A stretch of 64,000 nt of DNA from positions 62,001 to 126,000 of the forward strand of contig NZ_JAQVBV010000001.1 of NCBI RefSeq assembly GCF_028690125.1. The letters are read 5' to 3'. A model generated the notes under the pieces. It had not been told where the DNA came from, searched no databases, and saw only the letters and a list, made by a program, of their open reading frames with translations. Both the position numbers and the translations under genes were made by a program. The DNA is from Bacteroides sp. (lineage in GTDB: Bacteria > Bacteroidota > Bacteroidia > Bacteroidales > Bacteroidaceae). Positions 39,036-48,406 of the stretch are shown here, piece by piece. The number at the start of each line of letters is the position of its first letter. Position 1 is the first letter of the stretch.

Positions 39036-39267
39036 TTTTGGTGACCGACAACTAGTTTGATAAACGATACATTCTCTTTTCTCAATTCTTCCATGCACAT
39101 TTTCTTCAGTTACGTAGTTGGCAAAACAGCCGGGAGATTTTCTCCCAAGTTTCAGCTCCGCAAAGAATGCCAACTAGACTAACATAAATAATCGTTTCAA
39201 AATGATGTATCTTCAGATGATCAACACGATGATCAGAGATCCCAATAGAGAATGTTAATAAATCCAT
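39036..39267 (-). mobile_element. ISAs1-family transposase fragments
   Basis: On the minus strand, MDLLTFSIGISDHRVDH and FETIIYVSLVGILCGAETW (from 39267) resemble the N-terminal domain of ISAs1 transposases (D-x-R, CGAxxW). After a frame change, VTEENVHGRIEKRECIVYQT (about 39050-39110) resembles the GHGRIExRxC block from the middle of the same protein. Two pieces with an internal deletion therefore remain. Confidence 0.6.
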
Positions 39268-39478
39268 CGTTCTTTTTGTTTTGGAAATAAAGATAAGACT
39301 TTTGCCGGAATATGAAAAGTTAGGAATCATTTTAATGCGCATGTCCTGTATCTCAGCCCTTCCTTAGAAAAAATTTTCTTATGTTTCATCTCTCATACTC
39401 TCATAATACGCATATAAACAACAGTAATACAACAAGATAAACTATGAGAGACACTTCATGAGAGATACATCCAAAAAG

Positions 39479-40087
39479 CTATCTCTCATAATATCCCTTT
39501 CCCGGCACATAAATAGGCTGTGTCGATCTTCCTATATTCTCCAGCTTTTTCAGAGCTTTCAACCGTCGTATTTGACGGGAAGCCATACTTTCAGTAAAGC
39601 CGCAAAGCGACTGCATATCAGTACGCCTCAATACAAGATGCGTCGCGAAATACGTTGTCAGTCTCCGGTCTATCTCCTCCTCCGAAAGAGATTCGGAATG
39701 AGGTTTCAACTTCGAACGATGTACATGCGCATGAACAAATGTACCTTTCAAATCTTTGTCGGGTTGAAAACTAACCGTTTTGATTTTCACCTTATTGGAA
39801 CGGGTAGAGATAGAATGTATAGGTTCGGTAGCTTGCAACGTCACTTGAAAATAGCCTATTCCGTCCAGATGTACTCTTTCTCCTTCCTGCAAATGATTTC
39901 CCATACACCTGCTAAGTTCCATCAGCATAGCTTCCACTTCAGCTCTGCCAAAAGTAGTTGCCGAATGGATTTCAGCAGCGAGCCTCTGTGTAGTGACATG
40001 CTGGAAATTAACGACTCTGGGATGATAATTTATCTCTTTCTCCTCATCCTGTTGGGGATTCTTATAAAACTCAAATTGTATTGCCAT
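39479..40087 (-). CDS. HU-like DNA-binding protein (HU-HIG type)
   Basis: This 202-residue protein has an N-terminal IHF/HU fold (TTQRLAAEIHSATTFGRAEVEAMLMELSRCM and VHLDGIGYFQVTLQ, about residues 30-95). A longer C-terminal part includes a winged-helix-like segment (LTTYFATHLVLRRTDMQSLC, ESMASRQIRRLKALKKL). Such proteins are encoded beside VirE-type genes and capsule or LPS loci in Bacteroides, and may organise or regulate DNA there. The gene shows no damage. A 22-bp tandem repeat palindrome lies about 90 bases upstream. Confidence 0.87.
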   Translation of the reverse strand: MAIQFEFYKNPQQDEEKEINYHPRVVNFQHVTTQRLAAEIHSATTFGRAEVEAMLMELSRCMGNHLQEGERVHLDGIGYFQVTLQATEPIHSISTRSNKVKIKTVSFQPDKDLKGTFVHAHVHRSKLKPHSESLSEEEIDRRLTTYFATHLVLRRTDMQSLCGFTESMASRQIRRLKALKKLENIGRSTQPIYVPGKGYYER

Positions 40088-40392
40088 TTTTGCTTTGGTT
40101 GAATGGTTGTTTACAGATTATATAACCTACCTTCTCACTTTATCTAGCCTTCATCAGGCGGTCTTCTTACCGACATAACATTCGTGTCACTTTGGTGAAC
40201 GATACTCAGCACTAAGGTACACAATTCCCAGCACTGAGGTACCGAGTATCGTTCACTAGGGTGGAACGAATGTTATGCTACTTCAAAGATACAACAATAA
40301 CTATTGAATAACAAATGATCATATAATAGATTTCATGAAAAAGAACAATAGTCCAAATGGTTCGTAAGGTTCAACCAAACGACAAAACAGAC
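40088..40392. other. Intergenic with tandem repeat palindrome
   Basis: This gap of about 305 bases between the HU-like gene and the acyltransferase contains the repeat block at 40174-40277. The remaining sequence has no clear gene or consensus promoter. Confidence 0.6.
40174..40277. repeat. Four degenerate 22-bp tandem repeats inside a 104-bp palindrome
   Basis: Units lie at 40185-40206, 40207-40228, 40229-40250 and 40251-40272 and share CACT followed by GGT. The whole is bounded by CATAACATTCGT and ACGAATGTTATG, and inner arms GTGAACGATACTC and GAGTATCGTTCAC also pair, so a long cruciform is possible. It lies upstream of the HU-like gene. Confidence 0.85.
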
Positions 40393-41313
40393 TTACGAAA
40401 AAGTCTTTGACCGACAACGCACCTTATTATAAAAATACTCATAAACCATTCCAACACACAAAGCACTGAGTATAGCCAAAGGTATTTTAAATACCCCACA
40501 ATGAGAATATAAAGACAAAAAGATACAATGAAGCATATAAATATAAATACAGTACTTGGCTAAAAAAACAATGGCTTTCAACGAGAAAAGTCTGGTTAAA
40601 CTAGTTTCAACATTCAGATAGAAATAAAAAATAAAAAGCGAATGTAAAATGGCGGAAGTATTTCCAAACACACGACACCTTAAGAATAAAAGATAAACAC
40701 AAATTATAATAATATTAGCATATATATTCTTCACAAAAATCCTACTACTATTAGTTGCGATCTGCCTCAATGTGACACCTATGCTATACTCCAATAATCT
40801 AAAAATAGGCGATATATATATAAACCAAGTAGTATATTTTCCACTAACAAATTCACACAAAGCCCAAATAATAAGAAACAGCAATATTAAAAAGAGTTTT
40901 TTATTTCTTATTTTCAATACAACTTTGTAAACAACCGGACCCAGAATGTAACAAAACATCAAAGAGGATAAAAACCAAGCAACGCCATTATAGTCAAAAA
41001 AGCCAAAGCCTTTTTCCGGTATATACGATTGCAATAATAACAAATGAGGTATTATATTCCAGTTTACAGACAAATGAAGAACGATGACAGCAAGTATGAC
41101 GGACAGCCATTGCAAAGGCAACATGGAAGAAAGCTTGTTCCACATATAATCTCGATATCTCACACGAGTTTCCCCTTTAAAGAAGAAGCCAGAAATTACA
41201 AAAAAGAAAGAACACAAATCCGCCCCTTCACCCAAAATTGGCGTTCCGTCATGCATAAAAACGATAGATAATACAAATAGCAATTTAAGCCCTTGAAATT
41301 GTTCTGTCTTCAT
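40393..41313 (-). CDS. Acyltransferase 3 family membrane protein
   Basis: This 306-residue protein with about ten membrane helices is of the acyltransferase-3 (OafA/WecH-like) type. The N-terminal LKLLFVLSIVFMHDG, with the conserved FxxxHxxG-like histidine region, and FFFVISGFFFKG are typical. It should O-acetylate (or otherwise acylate) a sugar of the surface glycan at the membrane. There is no C-terminal SGNH domain. It is downstream of the GT14-type gene on the same strand and probably co-transcribed. Confidence 0.85.
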   Translation of the reverse strand: MKTEQFQGLKLLFVLSIVFMHDGTPILGEGADLCSFFFVISGFFFKGETRVRYRDYMWNKLSSMLPLQWLSVILAVIVLHLSVNWNIIPHLLLLQSYIPEKGFGFFDYNGVAWFLSSLMFCYILGPVVYKVVLKIRNKKLFLILLFLIIWALCEFVSGKYTTWFIYISPIFRLLEYSIGVTLRQIATNSSRIFVKNIYANIIIICVYLLFLRCRVFGNTSAILHSLFIFYFYLNVETSLTRLFSLKAIVFLAKYCIYIYMLHCIFLSLYSHCGVFKIPLAILSALCVGMVYEYFYNKVRCRSKTFS

Positions 41314-41375
41314 TTTATTTCTAAGTTCATCTATTTATTGACGGCTCTCATTCTGTAAAAATTCATAATTAACAT

Positions 41376-42254
41376 TCAAGAAAACAGTTCTTTTACTTTC
41401 ATCACAATCTCCATATCATCAGAACTAAATTTCCGAGCAAATAGATCGTCCGATTCCAGCAACAATGATAAATCTTCCATTCTCCACACATAAGGGTCTC
41501 CCCTATTCCAGTCTATTGCACGAATCCCATTACCAGCTTCTCGATTCACTTTGTAAATTTTATCTTTTAGGGGAGAATTCCACAAAATGGAATGAATAAA
41601 AATTTCATCACTGCAACAAACATATTTAAAACGCTTAAAAATAAAATTCTTCTTATCTAGTAGAACCGTCACTAAATCGTCAGATATACTAACCCAATTC
41701 GAACCTTTTTTAAAATCTATTTCATTAGGGCGAGAGTAATGATACTTCTCCTGAAATTTCAAAAACTTTCGTCGAAAACGTTCTATCTTTTTCCGAAAGA
41801 AGCGAGGAGGTATTTTATAATACCTGGTAAACAAGTGATATTTAGACATTTTCCATTCAAGATCCTTCAGATTAGCCTCCCCTTGAGAATAAGCGACAAA
41901 CTCATACCCTTTATTCTTTTCAAAAAACTCATGAATATAATCCTGGGATTTTATGGGCAGATCCACCCCGGACAATAAATGATAATAATCATAGGGACCT
42001 TTCATTCTGGCGGTCTCAAGCAGTAATAATTCGACCTTTACCACACTAATATCTCCCCATCTGACATCAATACGTTGCTCTAATATATAAAGACGGGCAT
42101 GTTTGAGAATAAACATATCTTTATTCAACGACTCCATATCCACCTTTTTATCAATATGCAGAAAAATATCATTTCTTTCATCATCAAGCATGGAAAGAAG
42201 GATCTTCAACAACTGAAATTCATTGTGAGCAATTAGTAAAAAAGCATGTCTCAT
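41376..42254 (-). CDS. GT14-type beta-N-acetylglucosaminyltransferase-like protein
   Basis: This 292-residue protein carries the Core-2/I-branching (GT14) pattern: MRHAFLLIAHNEFQLLKIL at the N-terminus, DIFLHIDKKVD, YYHLLSGVDLPIKSQDYIHE, and SDEIFIHSILWNSPL near the end. It probably adds a branch sugar to the oligosaccharide. It is divergent from the DegT-type gene, with facing promoters in between: -7 TACCTTTG on the minus strand at 42293-42300. Confidence 0.88.
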   Translation of the reverse strand: MRHAFLLIAHNEFQLLKILLSMLDDERNDIFLHIDKKVDMESLNKDMFILKHARLYILEQRIDVRWGDISVVKVELLLLETARMKGPYDYYHLLSGVDLPIKSQDYIHEFFEKNKGYEFVAYSQGEANLKDLEWKMSKYHLFTRYYKIPPRFFRKKIERFRRKFLKFQEKYHYSRPNEIDFKKGSNWVSISDDLVTVLLDKKNFIFKRFKYVCCSDEIFIHSILWNSPLKDKIYKVNREAGNGIRAIDWNRGDPYVWRMEDLSLLLESDDLFARKFSSDDMEIVMKVKELFS

Positions 42255-42353
42255 GGGCTTACAATTGAATTAAATGGCACAATTAAACTGTACAAAGGTA
42301 TATAATTATCCTATCATAAGAAAAAAAACAGTTACTAAAGTTGCGTAATATGT

Positions 42354-42384
42354 TTTGATAGCTCTCATAATCTATTTATCTTTG
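42354..42384 (+). promoter_or_regulatory. Promoter of the 42.4-47.1 kb operon
   Basis: TTTG (42354-42357), a 19-base spacer and TATCTTTG (42377-42384) give a strong Bacteroidetes promoter about 40 bases before the ATG at 42425. Confidence 0.8.
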
Positions 42385-42424
42385 CCCGTTACATCTTAAA
42401 GAAGGAAACAAATAACTATAAAAG

Positions 42425-43537
42425 ATGAATGATGAACCGATATATGTAACTTCTCCTTTATTACCATCTTTAGATGATTTTACATCATCCTTAGCAGAAA
42501 TATGGGAAAGTAAAATACTAACAAATAACGGCAGCTTCCATAAAAAACTTGAAAAGGAATTGGCTGCCTATCTAAAGGTGCCCTATCTTTGTTTATTTAC
42601 CAACGGGACTTTACCTCTAATCACAGCTTTACAAGCGATGCGCATTACCGGTGAAGTGATAACCACTCCTTTTAGTTTCGTAGCAACGACCCACTCTCTT
42701 TGGTGGAATGGCATCAAGCCCGTTTTTGTAGATATAGACCCTGACACCTGCAACCTTAATCCGGAAAAAATAGAGGCGGCTATTACCTCACGAACAACAG
42801 CCATTATGCCTGTGCATGTATATGGAAAGCCATGTGATACAGCAAAGATCCAGGAAATAGCCGATAAATATGGCTTAAAAGTTATTTATGACGCAGCCCA
42901 TGCTTTTGGCGTTGAGGCAAACGGGGATAGCATATTAAAGGTAGGAGATATGTCTACTTTAAGTTTCCACGCTACCAAAGTCTATAACACGCTGGAAGGA
43001 GGAGCGTTAGTTGTACATGACGAGCAAACAAAGAAACGAATTGATTATTTGAAAAATTTTGGTTTTGCCAGTGAAACAGAAGTTGTTGCTCCCGGAATTA
43101 ACAGTAAGATGGACGAGGTACGTGCCGCATTCGGTTTACTCAACCTAAAATTAGTAGATCAAGCTATTGAAGCCCGTCACCACGTCGCCATCAACTATCG
43201 TGAAGCATTACAAGACACAACCGGCATAACGTTCTTCGATGATATGCCCGGTGTTCGCCACAATTATTCTTACTTTCCTATTTTCGTAGATGAAGAAAAA
43301 TATGGGATGACGCGAGACGAACTCTATTTTAAGATGAAAGAGCAAAATGTATGGGGAAGGCGATACTTCTACCCTCTCATCAGCACATTCTCTACTTATC
43401 GGGGGCTGGAATCGGCACAACCGGAGAATTTACCCGTTGCAACAAAAATAGCCGACAGTGTAATATGTCTCCCAATACACCATACTTTAACTCAAGAAAA
43501 TATAGAAAAGATTATATCTTTAATTATTAAAAAGTAG
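42425..43537 (+). CDS. DegT/DnrJ/EryC1 family sugar aminotransferase
   Basis: This 370-residue PLP enzyme transfers an amino group to a nucleotide-linked keto sugar. The N-terminal TNNGSFHKKLEKELA, the PVHVYGKPCD and YDAAHAFGV motifs, and the PLP lysine in SFHATKVYNTLEGGALV identify the family. It resembles enzymes for dTDP-4-amino-4,6-dideoxyhexose. No dTDP-sugar synthesis genes (rmlA/B) are in the window, so its substrate must come from elsewhere. It starts a five-gene operon on the plus strand. Confidence 0.93.
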   Translation: MNDEPIYVTSPLLPSLDDFTSSLAEIWESKILTNNGSFHKKLEKELAAYLKVPYLCLFTNGTLPLITALQAMRITGEVITTPFSFVATTHSLWWNGIKPVFVDIDPDTCNLNPEKIEAAITSRTTAIMPVHVYGKPCDTAKIQEIADKYGLKVIYDAAHAFGVEANGDSILKVGDMSTLSFHATKVYNTLEGGALVVHDEQTKKRIDYLKNFGFASETEVVAPGINSKMDEVRAAFGLLNLKLVDQAIEARHHVAINYREALQDTTGITFFDDMPGVRHNYSYFPIFVDEEKYGMTRDELYFKMKEQNVWGRRYFYPLISTFSTYRGLESAQPENLPVATKIADSVICLPIHHTLTQENIEKIISLIIKK

Positions 43538-43542
43538 AAGAT

Positions 43543-44235
43543 ATGACCATAGGAATCATGCAGCCCTATTTTATGCCTTATATCGGTTATTTTCAATTAA
43601 TTAAAGCCGTTGATAAGTATGTAGTATATGATGACGTCAGTTACATAAAAGGGGGATGGGTCAGCCGAAACAACCTATTAATAAATGGTGAAAAGAATTT
43701 ATTCACTATCACATTAAAAGGTGCGAGTCCTAATAAGTTGTTTAATGAAATAGAGATTGGAGATGATTTTAAAAAGTTAATGAAGACGCTCTATATGAAC
43801 TATTCCAAGTCGGTTAATTTTGAAGAAACGATGGCATTAATGGAAAAAATAGTATCATTTCCCAACAAGCAACTAGCACTATTTATAGCTAATAGCTTCC
43901 GTGAAATACTTAGTTATTTATCCATAGATACCGAAATTATTATATCATCAAATATACAAAAAGATAATACATTAAAGGGAAAAGACAAGGTACTTCATAT
44001 TTGCAATATATTAGGAGCTGACAGGTATTATAATGCTATTGGAGGGCAGGAATTATATAGTAAAAAAGAATTCAAGGAACATAACATCACATTAAGCTTT
44101 GTTGAAACTGTGATACAACCGTATTGCCAGGTACATCATACTGATTTTATTCCGGATCTGTCAATCATTGATGTTTTGATGAATAATTCAAAACAAAACA
44201 CGAATCTATTACTTAATTCATTTATTCTGAGATGA
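43543..44235 (+). CDS. WbqC-like family protein
   Basis: This 230-residue protein has the WbqC family start (IGIMQPYFMPYIGYFQLIKA, then YVVYDDVSYIKGGWVSRN) and the later motif GADRYYNAIGGQELYSK. The family is often found in O-antigen or LPS loci beside DegT-type genes and may use acyl-CoA or amino-acid donors to modify amino sugars, but its reaction is not settled. It is five bases after the aminotransferase, and its stop overlaps the next start by four bases (ATGA). Confidence 0.9.
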   Translation: MTIGIMQPYFMPYIGYFQLIKAVDKYVVYDDVSYIKGGWVSRNNLLINGEKNLFTITLKGASPNKLFNEIEIGDDFKKLMKTLYMNYSKSVNFEETMALMEKIVSFPNKQLALFIANSFREILSYLSIDTEIIISSNIQKDNTLKGKDKVLHICNILGADRYYNAIGGQELYSKKEFKEHNITLSFVETVIQPYCQVHHTDFIPDLSIIDVLMNNSKQNTNLLLNSFILR

Positions 44236-45182
44236 AACCTATAGGAGGATATTTTGAACTGGAGTTTCGGGAGGGAGAGCATTACCATAAAAATGCGATA
44301 AGGCTAAGTACAGCTCGCCAATGTCTGGAGTACATACTCCTTGCAAGAGGATACAAGAAAATCAATGTACCTTATTATACTTGCAGTGCATTGTTAGAAC
44401 CCATAAAAAAATTAGGTATAGAATATAATTTCTATCCTATCAATGAAACGTTGGAACCTATATTCGATAAAACGTTAGATAATGACGAAGCACTATTATA
44501 TACAAATTATTTCGGGTTGAAGCAAGGCACGATTCTATCATTATCCAAACAATACAAAAATTTGATCGTGGATAACGCCCAGGCCTTCTTTGCCCCACCT
44601 GTAAAGCATACCGACACATTTTACTCCGCACGTAAGTTCTTTGGAGTACCAGACGGGGCGTATCTATACACGGATTGCCCTTTAAACCAGAAATTTCCAC
44701 CGTATATCCCTGATTCACACGCAAGGCACTTAGTGGGAAGACTAAGTCAGACCCCCGAAATGTATTATAATGATTATCAAGAAAGCGAATACGCTTTCTC
44801 TAATATGGAAATACATAGTATGTCTGTCCTTAGCGAACACGTATTAAAAGCTTTAGATTATCAGCAAATAATTCAAAGAAGACGGGATAACTATATGTTA
44901 TTATCTCGTCAATTGAACAACCGAAATAAAATAAAATTCGATATCTCTTCTACAGATGATGTCCCTATGGTATACCCTTTTTGGAGCGATCAGAAAAATC
45001 TTAGACAACACCTGATATCTCAGAAGATTTTTATTCCTAAATACTGGCAAGATGTCTTAGAATGGACTAGTACCGGACAAGGTATTGAAACCGAACTCGC
45101 TGAAAGATTATACCCTATCCCCATCGATCAACGATACAAAGAAAAAGAAATGAATTATATAATTGACCATATATTGGAATAA
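44232..45182 (+). CDS. DegT-fold PLP protein, reduced form
   Basis: This 316-residue protein has an aminotransferase-like fold with a shortened N-terminus. DNAQAFFAP corresponds to the usual D-A-A-H-A region (Q in place of A-H residues), and FYSARKFFGVPDGAYLYTD holds the candidate PLP lysine. It lacks several sugar-binding blocks of DegT enzymes. It is translationally coupled to wbqC (ATGA overlap), so the two probably work on the same step. It could be a diverged aminotransferase or an accessory subunit. Confidence 0.7.
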   Translation: MKPIGGYFELEFREGEHYHKNAIRLSTARQCLEYILLARGYKKINVPYYTCSALLEPIKKLGIEYNFYPINETLEPIFDKTLDNDEALLYTNYFGLKQGTILSLSKQYKNLIVDNAQAFFAPPVKHTDTFYSARKFFGVPDGAYLYTDCPLNQKFPPYIPDSHARHLVGRLSQTPEMYYNDYQESEYAFSNMEIHSMSVLSEHVLKALDYQQIIQRRRDNYMLLSRQLNNRNKIKFDISSTDDVPMVYPFWSDQKNLRQHLISQKIFIPKYWQDVLEWTSTGQGIETELAERLYPIPIDQRYKEKEMNYIIDHILE

Positions 45183-45195
45183 TAAATTGACTGTT

Positions 45196-46191
45196 ATGAA
45201 AAAGAAAATAATTATCTTCGGTGCTACTGGGAATGTAGGTTCTTATTTATTAGAATATGCACTAGAATATTTTAACAAAGACGAGTATGAAGTGATTGCT
45301 TCCGGTCGCCGCAAAACGGACTTCTTCGCCAAACGTGGTATCGAATATTATTCCATTGATTTGACAAAAGCCTCCGATTTTGAGCAATTACCCACCGAAA
45401 ATGTATTTGCCGTGATGCTTTTGTCTGCTCAAATACCCTCTTATATGGACACTTATGAACCTAAAAAGTACATAGATTCTATCATAACAGGTGGATTTAA
45501 TGTATTGGAATATTGCTGTAAAAATCATGTGGACCGCATTCTTTATACACAAACTGTTTTTGATGTCTCTTTATACCCACATGACATTGTTCTGAAACCA
45601 GATATTACTCCAAATTTTAGCTATACAGGTGACCATGCCATCTATGTTATAGCTAAAAATACCATGTTAGAATTATTAAAACATTATTATCAGGAATATG
45701 GTTTGAAGAAATTCATATTCAGACTTCCAACCATCTATAATTACAGTCCTTATCCATACTATTATCCTAACGGAATAAAGACAAAACGACCGATATATCA
45801 AATGATAGAAAAAGCTCAAAACGGAGAGCCTTTGGAGATATGGGGAGACCCACATTACGCTAAAGACATGGTGCATGTTTATGATTTCAGCCAAATGCTA
45901 TGCAAAGCAGTTGAAGCCAAACGTGAAACCGGACTTTACAATGTAGGTACAGGAATACCTGTCACGATAGAAGAGCAAATCCTCACTATTATTGATGTCT
46001 TTTCTCCCAGTGCTCATCCTTCCCCGGTTATTTATCGTCCCGACAAAATATGCGGAGGTGGTTTTTTAATGGATATCAGTAATGCTAAAGAGGAATTGGG
46101 CTACACACCTCTGTACGATTGCCGTAGATTATTCGAAGACTACAAAAAAGAAATGGAGATGAATCGTTTTACAGAATTAAGATTAACTTAA
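45196..46191 (+). CDS. NAD(P)-dependent sugar epimerase/dehydratase
   Basis: This protein of about 331 residues belongs to the extended short-chain dehydrogenase family. GATGNVG binds the dinucleotide at the N-terminus, and YVIAK supplies the catalytic YxxxK. YNVGTGIPVTIEEQ near the C-terminus is typical of nucleotide-sugar epimerases. The start at the ATG 45196 (MKKKIIIFG) is preferred to an ATG 11 codons upstream that lies inside the previous gene. The stop TAA shares a base with the next ATG. Confidence 0.9.
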   Translation: MKKKIIIFGATGNVGSYLLEYALEYFNKDEYEVIASGRRKTDFFAKRGIEYYSIDLTKASDFEQLPTENVFAVMLLSAQIPSYMDTYEPKKYIDSIITGGFNVLEYCCKNHVDRILYTQTVFDVSLYPHDIVLKPDITPNFSYTGDHAIYVIAKNTMLELLKHYYQEYGLKKFIFRLPTIYNYSPYPYYYPNGIKTKRPIYQMIEKAQNGEPLEIWGDPHYAKDMVHVYDFSQMLCKAVEAKRETGLYNVGTGIPVTIEEQILTIIDVFSPSAHPSPVIYRPDKICGGGFLMDISNAKEELGYTPLYDCRRLFEDYKKEMEMNRFTELRLT

Positions 46192-47150
46192 TGGAGAACT
46201 CAATTACAGTCACTATTTGTTGCCTGACATACAACCATGAGAAGTTTGTCAAGCAGTGTTTAGATGGTTTCATTATGCAGAAAACGAACTTTCATTTTGA
46301 AGTGTTAATTCATGATGATGCATCCACAGATAAAACACAAGAAATAATTCGCGAATATGCAACCAATTATCCTGACATAATTAAACCTGTATTACAAAAA
46401 GAGAATCAATATTCAAAAGGAATTAGAGCAATACTCGCCACCTTCTGCTATCCGCAAGCCAAAGGAAAATATATCGCTATATGTGAAGGAGACGATTATT
46501 GGATTGATCCTCTCAAACTTCAAAAGCAGGTAGACTTCTTAGAAAATAATCCCGACTACGCCATGGTCTATACCCGCAGTAATGTATATGACCAGCGTAA
46601 ATGCAGAATTGAGGATTACTTAATTGGGCGTGAGTTTAATGATTTCAACGACTTACTAATCATTAATCGTATCCCTACCTTAATAACTTGTATACGTACA
46701 AACATCCTGATAGAGTATACAAACGACATTAAACCAGAGAAGCAAAATTGGTTAATGGGAGATTACCCCATATGGCTATGGATAGCATACCATTATAAAA
46801 TAAAGTTTTTTCCGGAAGTAACCTCTGTATATCGGGATCAATTGGAATCTGCCAGTCATTCACAAGACTTACAAAAACAAGAAAAATTTGCTTTGTCTGT
46901 AATTGATATAACCACATTCTACATTAAAAAATTTGAAATAGTTCCTACAAAAGAATATTGGGAAGCTGTAAATGCAACATATTATCATTACTACGATATC
47001 TACATACGTAAAGGGGATTATAAGAAAGCGAAACGCTATGCCAATAACATAAATCTTAATTATACGACAGACCGTATACGAAAAAAGATACGCCTATTTC
47101 ACTTTCGATATATTAAATTTAAAGTACGAGCTTTATTCAAAATACATTAA
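46191..47150 (+). CDS. Glycosyltransferase family 2
   Basis: This 319-residue transferase has the GT2 fold: VTICCLTYNHEKFVKQCLDG, then HDDASTDKTQEII and CEGDDYWIDP (the DxD-type metal site). The C-terminal about 100 residues are basic and may contact the membrane. It is the last gene of the plus-strand group starting at 42425. A strong terminator follows. Confidence 0.92.
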   Translation: MENSITVTICCLTYNHEKFVKQCLDGFIMQKTNFHFEVLIHDDASTDKTQEIIREYATNYPDIIKPVLQKENQYSKGIRAILATFCYPQAKGKYIAICEGDDYWIDPLKLQKQVDFLENNPDYAMVYTRSNVYDQRKCRIEDYLIGREFNDFNDLLIINRIPTLITCIRTNILIEYTNDIKPEKQNWLMGDYPIWLWIAYHYKIKFFPEVTSVYRDQLESASHSQDLQKQEKFALSVIDITTFYIKKFEIVPTKEYWEAVNATYYHYYDIYIRKGDYKKAKRYANNINLNYTTDRIRKKIRLFHFRYIKFKVRALFKIH

Positions 47151-47193
47151 CACAAGCTCCCCCTAAGTTAAAGCCTTGAGAAGAGATATAAAA

Positions 47194-47243
47194 CTAAAAA
47201 ATGCGATGGCAATTCCTAATTGGAAGGCTATCGCATTTTTTAG
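47194..47243. terminator. Bidirectional terminator
   Basis: The 14-base arms CTAAAAAATGCGAT and ATCGCATTTTTTAG flank a 22-base loop that itself contains TTCC/GGAA. The run of T on one side and of A on the other lets it end the convergent plus-strand GT2 and minus-strand GT2 transcripts. Confidence 0.85.
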
Positions 47244-47287
47244 TTTATCAAAATATTTGCATTCAAAAACGACTTTACAAATATATA

Positions 47288-48268
47288 TTATTTGCGATAG
47301 TGCTTCCAGTAGCAAACCAACCACATATATGTAATCTTCCTTACACGCCTATAGACCCACCGGTCTATTTCATCAGAAGAAAGATCAAGCCATCGTTTCA
47401 TTTTAGTCCGCATATCTTTAATCGCTTTCCTATCCCCAATCAATTTGGCATCTTTCATAAAATCAGTAAAACGACAAAAACAAGTTTGCACTATCTGATG
47501 AACAACCTTTGCTCTTTCTTCTCCTGCAAACAAACCGTTTTTCTTTATGAATTCCAATCTTGGATATTCAGCTAAAAAGAAATGATATTGCTTAACCTTA
47601 TCAACAGTATGACAAATACTTCCTTCCCTTTGGAGATAAAAATAATAATCCCGATCAACCCATACCACTTTATTACACTGTGCTATCAATTGATAGATCA
47701 TAGCATGATCCTCCCAAAATACCCCTTCGGGAAATAATAAAAAATCAAATAGTTCCTTTTTAAACAGTTTCGTGCATGAAGAACTGCTAATCTTCTCAGA
47801 TATAATATCTTCCACTACTTCTTTGGATGTACGCTCAATTATATTTCCAGAATTTGTATAAAGATGCTCTATCCGTCCATCAGTGTATTCGTAACAAAAA
47901 GTACAATATGCCACATCTGCATGATAAGTTTCAATGCCACACAGTAAATCCAGATACATTCTTTCGTCAATATAGTCATCACTATCCACAAAGCCCACAT
48001 AGGGAGCCGTTGCAACTTTAATGCCTGCATTTCTGGCGATAGAAAGCCCGGCTTCTGAAAGGTGAAGCACCTTTATGCGAGAATCTATCTTAGCATATTC
48101 ATCGCACATAGCAGGTGACATATCTTCCGACTTATTATCAACCAGAATAATCTCAATATCCTTCAAGAGTTGGTGACGCACTGACTCTACACAACGCTTC
48201 AAGTACGGAGCCGTATTATGGACTGGGATAATTATACTTACAACATATTGACATTTAGTATCTTCCAT
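47288..48268 (-). CDS. Glycosyltransferase family 2
   Basis: This GT2 enzyme of about 326 residues starts with VSIIIPVHNTAPYLKRCVES and has LVDNKSEDMSP and FVDSDDYIDE motifs, the last holding the metal-binding DxD. The ATG at 48268 (MEDTKCQYV) is preferred to a TTG three codons upstream. It is monocistronic and convergent with the upstream GT2 operon. It would add one sugar to the oligosaccharide; donor and acceptor are unknown. Confidence 0.92.
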   Translation of the reverse strand: MEDTKCQYVVSIIIPVHNTAPYLKRCVESVRHQLLKDIEIILVDNKSEDMSPAMCDEYAKIDSRIKVLHLSEAGLSIARNAGIKVATAPYVGFVDSDDYIDERMYLDLLCGIETYHADVAYCTFCYEYTDGRIEHLYTNSGNIIERTSKEVVEDIISEKISSSSCTKLFKKELFDFLLFPEGVFWEDHAMIYQLIAQCNKVVWVDRDYYFYLQREGSICHTVDKVKQYHFFLAEYPRLEFIKKNGLFAGEERAKVVHQIVQTCFCRFTDFMKDAKLIGDRKAIKDMRTKMKRWLDLSSDEIDRWVYRRVRKITYMWLVCYWKHYRK

Positions 48269-48374
48269 TTTCAACAATAAGTTATATAAAACTTAACAAA
48301 AAGACATTTATAATTCAAAAGATATTTAAAAGTTAATGACAAAGATAAGAAAATCCATTAGATTTATATCAATT

Positions 48375-48406
48375 TTTGGCACTTCTATTTTTTCTTCATA
48401 CCTTTG
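48375..48406 (+). promoter_or_regulatory. Promoter of the 48.5-53.5 kb genes
   Basis: TTTG (48375-48378), a 20-base spacer and TACCTTTG (48399-48406) lie about 85 bases before the ATG at 48491, leaving a leader of about 75 bases. Confidence 0.7.

Noticed and set aside
39458..40102. 214-codon plus-strand frame
   Set aside because: It covers the HU-like gene antisense; the HU fold on the minus strand is clear.
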